From the NCBI RefSeq assembly GCF_003634315.1, contig NZ_RBXL01000001.1, positions 473,501-537,500 of the forward strand: a stretch of 64,000 nt of DNA, written 5' to 3'. Positions 49,024 to 58,409 of the stretch are shown here, piece after piece (the stretch's first letter is position 1; each line of letters begins with the position of its first letter). The notes below the pieces were generated by a model that did no database searches, was not told the DNA's origin, and worked only from the letters and a program-made list of their open reading frames with translations. The stretch is from Thiocapsa rosea. GTDB taxonomy: Bacteria > Pseudomonadota > Gammaproteobacteria > Chromatiales > Chromatiaceae. The translations under genes and the position numbers were made by a program.

Positions 49024-49407
49024 CTAGCGACGCAGGGTAAAGGTCTCGATCACCAGCAGCACCACCGACACCACATTGGCGATCATCGCCCCGCCGCTCA
49101 AGGAGACGATGCTGGCCATGACGGCAGGCGTCATGCCGGCCTCGGTTGCATGGACGGCGATCGTCCAGATCAGTGCCGCACCGATCAATTGCAGCATGGC
49201 GACCAGGCTGGTCGCCAACAGCAATGCGCCCATATGCGTGCGGTCGCCGAACTTCAGCACGGTCGCGACCAGGTTGACCAGGACGACCACAAACAGCTCC
49301 CAGACGTGATGATGCTCCGGGTTGTCGATCTCGCCGACGAAAAAGCCGAAGTTCAGGGTCAGGGCCAAGACGATGAAGAATCCGAAGACGACCTTTTCGG
49401 GGTTCAT
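49024..49407 (-). CDS. Small membrane protein (DUF6394-like)
   Basis: A 127-aa protein with four hydrophobic segments (about 7-25, 38-52, 62-85, 95-122) and a His patch DNPEHHHVWELFVVV. It resembles the DUF6394 family, for which no function is known. It follows, on the same strand, a citramalate-type gene (249 bases away) and precedes the potassium channel gene. Confidence 0.72.
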   Translation of the reverse strand: MNPEKVVFGFFIVLALTLNFGFFVGEIDNPEHHHVWELFVVVLVNLVATVLKFGDRTHMGALLLATSLVAMLQLIGAALIWTIAVHATEAGMTPAVMASIVSLSGGAMIANVVSVVLLVIETFTLRR

Positions 49408-49448
49408 GGATCGCTGCTCCTTGCGCGGGATCGCGCACGCGCTCTTGA

Positions 49449-49473
49449 GTAGTGAGTAGTGAGTAGTGAGTGG
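49449..49473. repeat. Short tandem repeat GTAGTGA
   Basis: Four near-perfect copies of the 7-base unit (A)GTAGTGA between the membrane protein gene and the type B element. Confidence 0.75.
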
Positions 49474-49538
49474 TTAGAAGAAACTTCCAAACAATGACTT
49501 AGACACCTGAAAGCCGAGGAACAGGCGCGTATCGGGTT

Positions 49539-49623
49539 TAAACCGCACCGTCTCCAGCGGTCGTCAAATCCGCCGGGGCCGATCCCCTCCAAAAACATCG
49601 CATACCGCACTGGGCGCGGTTTA
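49539..49623. repeat. TAAACCGCG-ended repeat, type B copy 4
   Basis: TAAACCGCACCG left end, interior CGATCCCCTCCAAAAACATC, right end GGGCGCGGTTTA. It lies 33 bases beyond the stop of the citramalate-type gene, which here has its own TAA. Confidence 0.9.
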
Positions 49624-49656
49624 GATCCAAGGAAGCCCGATGACCGGCATCGGCCG

Positions 49657-51228
49657 TTATGCCGCCGTGGATGTCGTCACGGCGGCCCGCTTCTCGTGCA
49701 GGGCTCGATGCATCACGATGTTGAGCATCCGCACTGTCGCCCCGATCGCCGCGAAGACCTGATTGGCATGCACGCCGCGGGTGCGCAGCTCGCCTTGGTC
49801 GGTGCCCCAGGTGATGCTGCACTCGGTGAGCGCATCGGTCCGCCCGCCCTTGGGGATGCGGACCTCGTAGTCGAGCAGGGTCGGAAGGGTGAGTCCACGC
49901 TTCTTCACGATCTTGGCCAGCGCGTTGTTGAAGGCGTCGAAACCGCCGTTGCCGCTGCCGGCCGCGGTGAGGATCTCCTCGGCGATGCGGAGCTTGATGC
50001 TTGCCGTCGACTCCAGATCCAGGGTCGACGAGACCGAGCAGGCGAGCAGCTCGGCATGGTTGTAGTCCTTGCTTTCCAGAACCTCGGCGATGATGAAGGG
50101 CAGGTCTTCGATCGTGATGGTTTTCTTGGAGTCGCCGAGCTCGACGATCCGCTTGAGAACCTTGGCCTGGTTTTCCTCGGAGAGCGTGATGTCCAGACGC
50201 TCCAGATTCTTCGCGAGCGATGCCTTGCCGGCGAGCTTGCCCAGCGCGTATTTGCGCCGTCGTGCGAAACGCTCGGGCGAGAGGCGGGTGTGGTAAAGGC
50301 TGCCTTTACGATCCCCGTCGGCGTGGATGCCGGCGGTCTGCGTGAAGACATCGGCGCCGATGATGGGGGCATTGTCGGCGATCCGCTTCCCCGAGAAGTA
50401 TTCGACCAGCTCGCTGATCCGCGCAAGATGGGTCTCGTCGATCCCGATCTGCAACCCAAGCTGATCGCGCAGGTTGACGGCAACCTCGGCCAACGAGGCA
50501 TTGCCGGCGCGCTCGCCGAGACAGTTGACGGTGCAGTGCACGGCCGCCGCGCCAGCCCGAGCCGCAGCAAGCACGTTGGCCGTCGCGAGTCCGTAGTCGT
50601 TGTGCGGATGAAAATCGAGCTTGATGTCGGGAAAGTGGCCGAGCATATCGGTGAAGGCGTCGAAGACCCGCTCGGGCGTCATGACCCCGAGCGTATCCGG
50701 GAGCATGAAGTGCCCGATCCCACAATCGGCGAGACGCTCGACCAACCCGAAGACGTAAGCCGGGTTGTCCCGATAACCGTTCGACCAGTCTTCCAGATAG
50801 AGATTGACGGCCAAACCGCGGTCGCGCGCAATCGCGATCGTGGCTTTGACGTCGTCGGCGTGCTGATCGAGCGTCTTGCCCAGCTGGCCGCGACAGTGCT
50901 TCTCGCTGCCCTTGGCGAGCAGGTTGATGACGTGTCCGCCGGCAGCGCGGATCCAGTCGACGCTGCGCCCGCCGTCGACGAAGCCCAACACCTCCACGCG
51001 GGACGCCAGATCGCGCTCCTCTGCCCAGGCGATGATCTGACCGACGGCATCGGCCTCGCCGGAGGAGACGCGTGCCGAGGCGACCTCAATGCGATCCACC
51101 CGAACTTGCTCGAGCAACACCTTGGCGATATTGACCTTTTCATCGGGCGAAAAGGACACTCCCTGGGTCTGCTCGCCATCGCGCAGGGTGGTGTCCATCA
51201 CAAAGACATAACGGCCGGGTTCGGTCAT
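49657..51228 (-). CDS. Citramalate / 2-isopropylmalate synthase family enzyme
   Basis: A 523-aa DRE-TIM acyltransferase with a C-terminal LeuA-type regulatory domain. MDTTLRDGEQTQGVSFSPDE (DRE motif), HCTVNCLGERAGNASLAEVA, and the active-site HPHNDYGLATANVLAA region. The regulatory domain starts near residue 385. This subgroup includes citramalate synthases that make isoleucine precursors from pyruvate; isopropylmalate or homocitrate use cannot be excluded. The ATG at 51228 is preferred; an ATG at 51261, five bases after the thrC stop, would add 11 residues. It forms a unit with thrC. Confidence 0.85.
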   Translation of the reverse strand: MTEPGRYVFVMDTTLRDGEQTQGVSFSPDEKVNIAKVLLEQVRVDRIEVASARVSSGEADAVGQIIAWAEERDLASRVEVLGFVDGGRSVDWIRAAGGHVINLLAKGSEKHCRGQLGKTLDQHADDVKATIAIARDRGLAVNLYLEDWSNGYRDNPAYVFGLVERLADCGIGHFMLPDTLGVMTPERVFDAFTDMLGHFPDIKLDFHPHNDYGLATANVLAAARAGAAAVHCTVNCLGERAGNASLAEVAVNLRDQLGLQIGIDETHLARISELVEYFSGKRIADNAPIIGADVFTQTAGIHADGDRKGSLYHTRLSPERFARRRKYALGKLAGKASLAKNLERLDITLSEENQAKVLKRIVELGDSKKTITIEDLPFIIAEVLESKDYNHAELLACSVSSTLDLESTASIKLRIAEEILTAAGSGNGGFDAFNNALAKIVKKRGLTLPTLLDYEVRIPKGGRTDALTECSITWGTDQGELRTRGVHANQVFAAIGATVRMLNIVMHRALHEKRAAVTTSTAA

Positions 51229-51266
51229 CTGCGGTCTCTCGTCGTGCGAGGTTGGCGCCATCGAAC

Positions 51267-52655
51267 TTACCCACCATCCTTCAAGGTTTCGCGGATATGC
51301 GCCTTGAGCGGCTCGGCGCCGGCATCGAGCTCGAGACAGCGGGTCGGCAGATCCATCAATCCCTGCAGGGCGGGCGGCAAAGGGGCATCGCGGCCGATGG
51401 CGAGCTGGATCGCCTCGTTGAACTTCGCCGGATGGGCCGTCGCGAGGCAGACCAGATCCTCGAGGGCGCCGCCCGCCTTGACCCCGACCGCGGTGTGCGG
51501 ACAAAGGATGTAGTCGGCCGCGGCATAGGTCTGGCGAATCTGCTCGAGCGTCTCGGCATCGCTCACCGCGACCGCGTCGAAATCGGCCCGAGCGCGGGCA
51601 TGATGTGCCGCGTCGACCTCGAGCCGACCGGTCGACTGCAGCGTCTCGAGCAACGATCGCACCTTCCCGGCATCCCCGTCGTGCAGGAAATACAGGTAGC
51701 GCTCGAAATTCGAGGCGATCTGAATGTCCATGGCGGGGCTAAGCGTCTGATAGACATCACCGACGGAGTAGACACCTGTGTCGACGAACCGCGTCAAGAT
51801 ATCGTTGCGATTCGTCGCGACGATGAGCCGATCGATCGGCACGCCCATCCGCTTGGCGAGATAGCCCGCGAAGACATCGCCGAAGTTGCCGGTGGGCACC
51901 GCGAAGCTCACGCGCCGCTGCGGGTCGCCTGCACTGCAGCGCGCCCAGGCGAAGACGTAGTAGACCATCTGGGCCAGGATTCGCGCCCAGTTGATCGAGT
52001 TGACCGCACCCAGGCTGAATTCGGACTTGAACGGCAAGTCGTTGAAAAGCTCTTTGACGATGCGTTGGGCGTCGTCGAAGCTACCTTTCACGGCAATATT
52101 GTGCACATTGGCATCCAGCACGCTCGTCATCTGACGCTCCTGGATCGGTGAAATCCGACCCTTCGGATGGAGCATGAAGATGCTGATTCGCGCCTTGCCT
52201 CGGACCCCGTAAATGGCCGCTGAGCCGGTATCGCCCGAGGTGGCGCCGCAAATGTTGAGCTCGCCGCCGTCGCGGGCCAGGAGGTACTCGAAGAGATTCC
52301 CGAGGAATTGAAGTGCAACGTCCTTGAAGGCCGCGGTCGGGCCGTGGAACAGCTCGAGGATCCGCAGATCGCCGACCTCGACGAGGGGCGTTACCGCCGG
52401 GTGCGCGAAGGTGGCGTAGGAGCGCTCGATCAGCGCTCGCAGATCTTCGCGCGGGATCTCGTCCCCGACGAATGGCGTCATGACCTCGAGGGCCAGGTCT
52501 TGAAAACCTAGACCGGACCAGGCCCGCAGGGTCGCCGCATCCACGCACGGTAGATCCGTCGGGACCAAAAGTCCACCGTCGGTCGCCAGCCCCATCAAGA
52601 CGGCCTCGGCAAAGCCGACCGGGGCAATCCCGCCGCGCGTGCTTGAGTACTGCAT
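51267..52655 (-). CDS. thrC: Threonine synthase
   Basis: A 462-aa PLP enzyme converting O-phosphohomoserine to threonine. MQYSSTRGGIAPVGFAEAVL, the PLP-lysine motif GPTAAFKDVALQFLG, GATSGDTGSAAI phosphate-binding loop and VPTGNFGDVFAGYLAKRMG. It is the long (ThrC1) form. The ATG at 52655 matches the family start. The following gene on the same strand is the citramalate-type synthase. Confidence 0.96.
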   Translation of the reverse strand: MQYSSTRGGIAPVGFAEAVLMGLATDGGLLVPTDLPCVDAATLRAWSGLGFQDLALEVMTPFVGDEIPREDLRALIERSYATFAHPAVTPLVEVGDLRILELFHGPTAAFKDVALQFLGNLFEYLLARDGGELNICGATSGDTGSAAIYGVRGKARISIFMLHPKGRISPIQERQMTSVLDANVHNIAVKGSFDDAQRIVKELFNDLPFKSEFSLGAVNSINWARILAQMVYYVFAWARCSAGDPQRRVSFAVPTGNFGDVFAGYLAKRMGVPIDRLIVATNRNDILTRFVDTGVYSVGDVYQTLSPAMDIQIASNFERYLYFLHDGDAGKVRSLLETLQSTGRLEVDAAHHARARADFDAVAVSDAETLEQIRQTYAAADYILCPHTAVGVKAGGALEDLVCLATAHPAKFNEAIQLAIGRDAPLPPALQGLMDLPTRCLELDAGAEPLKAHIRETLKDGG

Positions 52656-53136
52656 ATCGATCCAACCCGCCGCTGAGTGTTGTGACATCATCGGGCTGCA
52701 GGGTAAGAAACGCCGCGACCGTTGGCAACCGACGATTCAGTCAACGCTCGGGAATGGCGGAAGGGATGTTGCGCAAAAGCGTGCTTTACCGATACATTCG
52801 CTGCGCCGGAGGATCGAGGCGTCGTTGACAGCATGACGCGGCGGACCAGACAATGCCGGCGCCTCGCCCCGAGAGACGGACGAGGCAAAAATGGAAACGT
52901 GCCGGAACACGCCGCGAGGCGAGAGACCGGTTTCGCAACTCGATATGAGCGCACGGGTTCGGGTTGCGCGATCGACATGTTCGCTCGGCCAGGTGTGCGC
53001 TGCGAGCAGTCGACAACAACAAAATCGACCGAGGGGCACAACTTACGGCCGACGAGCCAGCCGCATGAAGGGTTCCGTCATCGCCCCGTCACCCCGACCC
53101 AAAACACTCATCCGACACTACGGAGTGACACAACCC
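52656..53136. other. Divergent region between thrC and the acetate transport genes
   Basis: About 480 bases. Overlapping short frames on both strands show no family. No repeat copy. It should contain promoters for thrC and the DUF4212 gene. A sigma-54 site was looked for; GG/GC spacing was not right. Confidence 0.4.
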
Positions 53137-53709
53137 ATGACTCCTGGCAAACGAGCGGAATACTGGAGCGCGAATCTGCGTCTCCTGGCGATTCTGCTGA
53201 CGATCTGGTTCATTGTCTCCTTTGGCTTCGGGATACTATTGGTCGAGCCATTGAACACCATCATGCTCGGCGGCTACCCGCTCGGCTTCTGGTTCGCTCA
53301 ACAGGGATCCATCTACATCTTCGTAGCGCTGATCTTCATCTATGCCGTCTCGATGAACAAGCTCGACAATAAGTTCGACGTCGGCGAGGATTCGGGAAGC
53401 GGCACACCCTACCAATCCGGCAGCGACGGCATCCAGCCCGAGCACGTTCACGCGCAACCGAGCAAGGCCGCGCAGTACTGGAGCGAGAATCTGCGTCTCC
53501 TCGCAATCCTGTTGACGATCTGGTTCGTGGTGTCCTTCGGCTTCGGCATCCTGCTCGTGGAGCCGTTGAATGCCATCATGCTCGGCGGCTATCCGCTCGG
53601 TTTCTGGTTTGCACAACAGGGATCCATCTACATCTTTGTCGTCTTGATCTTCGTCTATGCGACAGCGATGAACCGTCTGGACAAAAAATACGACTTCGGC
53701 GAGGAATAG
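53137..53709 (+). CDS. Tandem-duplicated DUF4212 membrane protein
   Basis: A 190-aa protein made of two nearly identical DUF4212 units: residues about 8-85 and 110-187. Each has two membrane helices and the shared stretch NLRLLAILLTIWF, GYPLGFWFAQQGSIYIF, joined by a 25-residue polar linker. DUF4212 proteins are normally ~90 aa with one unit and are the small partner of ActP-like symporters; one follows here 12 bases later. The DNA of the two halves differs mostly at third positions, so the duplication is old enough to drift but the protein is conserved. Confidence 0.92.
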   Translation: MTPGKRAEYWSANLRLLAILLTIWFIVSFGFGILLVEPLNTIMLGGYPLGFWFAQQGSIYIFVALIFIYAVSMNKLDNKFDVGEDSGSGTPYQSGSDGIQPEHVHAQPSKAAQYWSENLRLLAILLTIWFVVSFGFGILLVEPLNAIMLGGYPLGFWFAQQGSIYIFVVLIFVYATAMNRLDKKYDFGEE

Positions 53710-53721
53710 AGGCGCAACACT

Positions 53722-55527
53722 ATGTCAGCACTTGAACTTTGGACTTACAGCATTGTCGGCGTGACCTTCGCGCTCTACATCGGGATCGCCGTTTGGGCCC
53801 GCGCAAAGACCACAGGAGACTTCTACGTCGCGGGCGGCGGCGTTCACCCGGTCGCCAACGGCATGGCGACGGCCGCAGACTGGATGTCGGCTGCGTCCTT
53901 CATTTCCATGGCCGGCATGATCGCCTTCGGCGGCTACGGCGGATCGGTCTTTCTCATGGGGTGGACAGGCGGCTACGTACTGCTCGCACTTCTCCTGGCC
54001 CCGTATCTGCGCAAGTTCGGCAAGTTCACGGTCCCGGAGTTCATCGGTGACCGCTATTACTCGCAAACCGCGCGCGTCGTGGCCGTCATCTGCTTGATCC
54101 TGGCGTCGGTCACCTATGTTATCGGGCAGATGACGGGTATCGGTGTGGCCTTCTCCCGGTTCCTCGGCGTGACCTACGAGATGGGCATCCTGGCAGGCAT
54201 GGGCATCGTCGCCATCTACGCCATCACCGGCGGCATGAAGGGCATCACCTATACCCAGATCGCGCAATACGTCGTACTGATCTTCGCCTACACGGTACCG
54301 GCGATCTTCATCTCCCTGAACCTGACCGGCAACCCGCTTCCCCAGCTTGGTCTGGGCGGCGAATATGCGCGCGACGGTGTGGCCAGCGGCATGTCCTTGC
54401 TTGCGAAGCTCGATGAAGTGGTGACCGACCTCGGCTTCAAAGAATACACCACGCAGGTGATGGGCAGCTCGTTGAACATGTTTGTCTATACCCTGTCGCT
54501 CATGATCGGTACGGCCGGCCTTCCGCACGTCATCATCCGCTTCTTCACGGTCCCGAAGGTGCGTGACGCACGCTTCTCGGCCGGCTGGGCACTGGTCTTC
54601 ATCGCAATCCTCTACACCACGGCACCGGCCGTCGGTGCCATGGCCCGCCTGAACCTGATGGATACCATCCAAATCGGTCCGGTCGGCAGCGAGACGGGGA
54701 ACCTGGTCTACGACGATCGTCCGGACTGGTTCAAGCGTTGGGAGACCACCGGTCTGCTCAAGTGGGAAGACAAGAACGACGACGGCCGCATCCAGTACTA
54801 CAACGATCAGAATCCGGAGTTCGCCGCGAAGGCCGAGGAGTTCGGCTGGAAGGGCAACGAGATGGTCACGGTCAACAACGACATCATGGTGTTGGCCAAC
54901 CCCGAGATCGCGAATTTGCCCGCTTGGGTCATCGCCTTGGTCGTTGCCGGCGGTCTCGCGGCGGCACTCTCGACGGCAGCCGGCTTGCTGCTTGCGATCT
55001 CCTCCTCGATCTCTCACGACCTTCTGAAGGGCGTCTTCATGCCGAAGATCTCGGAGAAGCGCGAACTCATGGCGGGGCGTCTGTCGATGATCGGCGCGAT
55101 CATCCTGGCCGGATATCTGGGCATGAATCCACCGGGATTCGCGGCCGGAACCGTCGCCATCGCCTTCGGTCTCGCGGCCTCGTCGATCTTCCCCGCGCTG
55201 ATGTTGGGTATTTTCGCCAAACGGATGAACTCGCTGGGCGCCGTCGCCGGCATGATCGGCGGCGTGACCATCACCTTGCTGTATGTGTTCCAGCACAAGG
55301 GCATCCTGTTTATACCGGGCACGAGTTTCCTGATGCCCGATTTGGGCATGGGTGCGAACTGGTTCTTCGGAATCACGCCCGAGGCGTTCGGTGCGATCGG
55401 CGCGGCGTTCAATTTCCTCATCGCTGCAGTGGTCTTCAAGTTTGCGGCACCGCCTCCGGAGCACATCCAGCACCTCGTCGAGGACGTGCGTATTCCGCGT
55501 GGCTCGGGAGTGGCCACCGGCCACTAA
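53722..55527 (+). CDS. Sodium:solute symporter, acetate permease-like (VC_2705 subfamily)
   Basis: A 601-aa transporter with about 13 helices. SSS-family motifs: DFYVAGGGVHPVANGMATAA, DWMSAASFISMAGMIAFGGY, GLPHVIIRFFTVPKVRDAR and AALSTAAGLLLAISSSISHD. A soluble insert (about 315-390) holds DKNDDGRIQYYN (350-361), which fits an EF-hand Ca2+ loop except for the final residue. Gene order with DUF4212, CBS/DUF294 and Acs supports acetate (or a short-chain acid) as substrate. Followed by a strong terminator. Confidence 0.93.
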   Translation: MSALELWTYSIVGVTFALYIGIAVWARAKTTGDFYVAGGGVHPVANGMATAADWMSAASFISMAGMIAFGGYGGSVFLMGWTGGYVLLALLLAPYLRKFGKFTVPEFIGDRYYSQTARVVAVICLILASVTYVIGQMTGIGVAFSRFLGVTYEMGILAGMGIVAIYAITGGMKGITYTQIAQYVVLIFAYTVPAIFISLNLTGNPLPQLGLGGEYARDGVASGMSLLAKLDEVVTDLGFKEYTTQVMGSSLNMFVYTLSLMIGTAGLPHVIIRFFTVPKVRDARFSAGWALVFIAILYTTAPAVGAMARLNLMDTIQIGPVGSETGNLVYDDRPDWFKRWETTGLLKWEDKNDDGRIQYYNDQNPEFAAKAEEFGWKGNEMVTVNNDIMVLANPEIANLPAWVIALVVAGGLAAALSTAAGLLLAISSSISHDLLKGVFMPKISEKRELMAGRLSMIGAIILAGYLGMNPPGFAAGTVAIAFGLAASSIFPALMLGIFAKRMNSLGAVAGMIGGVTITLLYVFQHKGILFIPGTSFLMPDLGMGANWFFGITPEAFGAIGAAFNFLIAAVVFKFAAPPPEHIQHLVEDVRIPRGSGVATGH

Positions 55528-55581
55528 TCGAGGACCGAGGTGCAGGCACTCGAAGCGCGATCACCGCCTGCGCCTGATCAC

Positions 55582-55647
55582 ATGCCCCGAGGCAAGACCT
55601 CGGGGCATCCTCAAGAGGTTTTCAGCCCCGCTTCGGCGGGGTTTTTT
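55582..55647 (+). terminator. Double hairpin with T-run after the symporter gene
   Basis: First hairpin: 11-bp stem ATGCCCCGAGG / CCTCGGGGCAT (55582-55608). Second: CCCCGC-TTCG-GCGGGG followed by TTTTTT (55626-55647), a standard Rho-independent terminator. It separates the symporter pair from the DUF294 gene. Confidence 0.9.
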
Positions 55648-55707
55648 ACTCGGACTGCGCCTGCCGAGCCGGGCCAAGCCGCTCAGCCAGAACCAGGGTA
55701 CCTCGCC

Positions 55708-57573
55708 ATGAACATCGAGCTGATCGAGATCCGAGACTTCCTGGCCAGTCACCCGCCGTTCGCTCAACTGCCGCAAGAGACGCTCGAACGCCTTCCACAG
55801 CGCCTGTCGGTGCGCTACTTTCGCCGCGGCACACCCTTCCCGCCGGAAAACGCCGATCCACCCTGCGTCTATCTTCTGCGCCGCGGTGCAGTGGAGCTGC
55901 GTGACGCCAACGGAGAGCTGGTCGGCAAACTGGCCGAAGGCGATTTGTGCGACATGATCTGTCGGCCCACACCCGAAGGCGGTCGATTTTTCGGCAACAC
56001 CTCGGAAGACACCCTCGTCTACGCCCTGCCCTGCGCCGAGTTGGCGGATCTGCGTGAGCGACACGCCGCATTCGCGGAGCATTTCGACCAATCCATTTCC
56101 AGTCGACTGCGCAAGGCGCTCGACATCATCGTGGACGCGCCGGCCGCCGGCACCGGTCTGATGACGGTGCAGATCGGCAACATGATCAACCGCACGCCGA
56201 TCGTTGCGAACCCGGAGACGAGCATCCGCGAGGCCGCGCAGGTGATGTCCGAGCACCGCGTCTCGTCGCTTCTGATCATGGAAGGGGATCGGCTCGCCGG
56301 CATGATCACCGACCGCGATCTGCGTAGCCGCTGCGTCGCCGTCGGTCTGTCGACCGACCGCCCGGTCCGCGAGATCATGACCGAGAAGCTGCAAACCGCG
56401 CAGATCGACACGCTGGGTTTCCAGGCCCTGATCACCATGACACGCCTGAATGTGCATCACCTGCCGGTGCTGGATGGTGCGCGTGTCGCCGGGCTGATCT
56501 CGACGACCGATCTCACGCGCTTTCAAAGCGCCAACGCCGTCTATCTCGTCGGCGACATCCATCGCGCGACGTCGATCGAGACACTGGTTCAGATCAGCTC
56601 CAAGATCCCCGAGCTTCAGGTCCACCTCATCAACGGGGGGGCGACCGCGAACCACGTCGGTCAGGCCATCAGCGCCATCACCGACGCCATTACGCAGCGC
56701 CTGATCGTGCTGGCGGAGGCGGATCTCGGCAGCCCGCCCGTGCCCTACGCGTGGATCGTCGGGGGCTCGCAGGCACGCCGCGAGCAGTCCTCGCACTCCG
56801 ACCAAGACAACGCCCTGTTGATCGCGGACCACGCCAAACCGGACGACGACGCCTACTTCGCCGCACTCGCCAAGATCGTGAACGATGGTCTCGATGCCTG
56901 CGGTTTCGTTTACTGCCCTGGCGATGTCATGGCCTCGAACCCCAAATGGCGTCAGCCCTTGCGGATCTGGCACAAATACTTCGTCAATTGGATCCTCAAG
57001 CCGGAGCCCATGTCCCTGATGCTGGCCAACGTCTTTTTCGACCTGCGCGCGGTGCATGACCCGGACAATCTCTTCGCCGATCTGCAGGAGCGGGTCCTGG
57101 AGCGCTGCAAGGCCAATCGGATCTTCGTCGCCTACATGGTCGCGAACGCGCTCAAGTATCGGCCGCCGCTGGGCTTCTTCAGAAATATCGTGCTCATTCA
57201 AGGCGGCGACCACGACCATACCTTCGATATTAAGCACAAGGGCATCGTGCCTGTCGTCGACCTGGCGCGGATCTACGCGCTCTCGGGCGGACTGCCCGAG
57301 ACCAACACCATCGAGCGCCTGAGCGCCGCCGCGGAGCATGGAACCTTGAGCAAAGACGGAGCCGCAAACCTGACCGACGCCATCGAGCTGATCGGAACGC
57401 TGCGGATGCGTCATCAGGCCAATCAGCTCGGGCACGGGAAGAAGGCGGATAATTTTTTGTCGCCGGACGAGCTCTCTCCGCTGGAGCGCGGACATCTGAA
57501 AGACGCCTTTCTCCTGATCAACACCATGCAGGAGTCCCTCGGACAGCGTTACCAAGCCGGCCGCTTCGCCTAG
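55708..57573 (+). CDS. cNMP-binding / CBS / DUF294 nucleotidyltransferase-like protein
   Basis: A 621-aa protein: cyclic-nucleotide-binding-like domain (about 15-130), two CBS domains (about 155-275), a DUF294 nucleotidyltransferase domain with GGSQARREQSSHSDQDNALL near residue 351, and a C-terminal helical DUF294_C domain. It resembles GlnD-type transferase architecture and is found next to ActP/Acs genes in many proteobacteria, so a role in regulating acetate uptake is likely. Modified target unknown. Confidence 0.9.
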   Translation: MNIELIEIRDFLASHPPFAQLPQETLERLPQRLSVRYFRRGTPFPPENADPPCVYLLRRGAVELRDANGELVGKLAEGDLCDMICRPTPEGGRFFGNTSEDTLVYALPCAELADLRERHAAFAEHFDQSISSRLRKALDIIVDAPAAGTGLMTVQIGNMINRTPIVANPETSIREAAQVMSEHRVSSLLIMEGDRLAGMITDRDLRSRCVAVGLSTDRPVREIMTEKLQTAQIDTLGFQALITMTRLNVHHLPVLDGARVAGLISTTDLTRFQSANAVYLVGDIHRATSIETLVQISSKIPELQVHLINGGATANHVGQAISAITDAITQRLIVLAEADLGSPPVPYAWIVGGSQARREQSSHSDQDNALLIADHAKPDDDAYFAALAKIVNDGLDACGFVYCPGDVMASNPKWRQPLRIWHKYFVNWILKPEPMSLMLANVFFDLRAVHDPDNLFADLQERVLERCKANRIFVAYMVANALKYRPPLGFFRNIVLIQGGDHDHTFDIKHKGIVPVVDLARIYALSGGLPETNTIERLSAAAEHGTLSKDGAANLTDAIELIGTLRMRHQANQLGHGKKADNFLSPDELSPLERGHLKDAFLLINTMQESLGQRYQAGRFA

Positions 57574-57582
57574 GCCCTGACC

Positions 57583-58260
57583 ATGTCGCGACTGCTTGAC
57601 TGGCGCCGCCGCTGGCACCTGCGCCGAACCCCGCCGGGGCCCTTGCGCTCCTACCTGGAGCATCCGTTTCCGCTGGCGAAAGCAGACTATCGAGAGGTGG
57701 AATATCTTGCCATCGATCTGGAAACGACGGGGTTGGACATCGCCAACGACCTGATCCTGAGCGTCGGCTATGTCGGGGTCCGAGGCGTCTCCATCGACCT
57801 GTCGAGCGCCCGCCATCGGGTGGTGCGGATCGATCGCTCCATCCCCGAGGCGACGGCGATCATCCATCAGATCACGGACGACGAGTCCGCAGAAGGCAAC
57901 GAGCTTGCCGACGTCCTCGAGGAGCTTCTCGAGGTACTGGCGGGTAAGGTGATGATTGCCCATCACGCGCGCATCGAGCGCGGCTTCCTGAGCAACGCCT
58001 GCAAGCGACTGTGGCAGCGAAGACTCTTGATGCCGGTCGTGGATACCCAAGCCCTGGCCTATCGAACGTTCGAGCGTCGACAGACCCCGTTCAAGGCGTC
58101 CGATCTGCGCCTGCATGCGCTCGGGGATCGCTACAACCTGCCCCGTTACAGCGCGCACAACGCGCTGAGCGACGCACTGGCCTCGGCCGAGCTCTTCCTC
58201 GCCCAGGCCGCCTATCGAGACAACGGCGACGGACTGCCTCTGCGGGATTTCCTGTGCTGA
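57583..58260 (+). CDS. DnaQ-like 3'-5' exonuclease
   Basis: A 225-aa DEDDh exonuclease: Exo I YLAIDLETTGLDI (Asp, Glu), Exo II HHARIERGFL (Glu in place of the usual Asp), Exo III SAHNALSDALASAEL (His, Asp). The N-terminal 40 residues are basic. Related to the epsilon subunit of DNA polymerase III but stand-alone. It starts 9 bases after the DUF294 gene stop, the order conserved in acetate clusters; substrate unknown. Confidence 0.88.
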   Translation: MSRLLDWRRRWHLRRTPPGPLRSYLEHPFPLAKADYREVEYLAIDLETTGLDIANDLILSVGYVGVRGVSIDLSSARHRVVRIDRSIPEATAIIHQITDDESAEGNELADVLEELLEVLAGKVMIAHHARIERGFLSNACKRLWQRRLLMPVVDTQALAYRTFERRQTPFKASDLRLHALGDRYNLPRYSAHNALSDALASAELFLAQAAYRDNGDGLPLRDFLC

Positions 58261-58409
58261 GACCGGGCGCCGCGATGCAACCCCGGCATCTCCCGGCTGG
58301 CTGCGCCCTATCGGAGCGTTTACTATTAGGCGTTCGCGTCCGCCGGTAACCGAGAAGGTGTGCCGCGGGCCCGCACAGATCACTCCACCAAGTCGAGGAG
58401 ACAACAACC

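Noticed and set aside
46515..49040. 841-codon forward frame over hemerythrin and potassium channel genes
   Set aside because: Mirror of two recognised genes and also crosses a dispersed repeat.
52656..53136. Sigma-54 promoter before the acetate transport genes
   Set aside because: TGGCGG...TTGC is present near 52753, but the distance between GG and GC is longer than the required ten bases.
55561..58407. 948-codon reverse frame over the DUF294 and exonuclease genes
   Set aside because: Mirror frame of two well-supported genes; composition (Arg, Gln, Val, Asp) is typical of antisense frames in this DNA.
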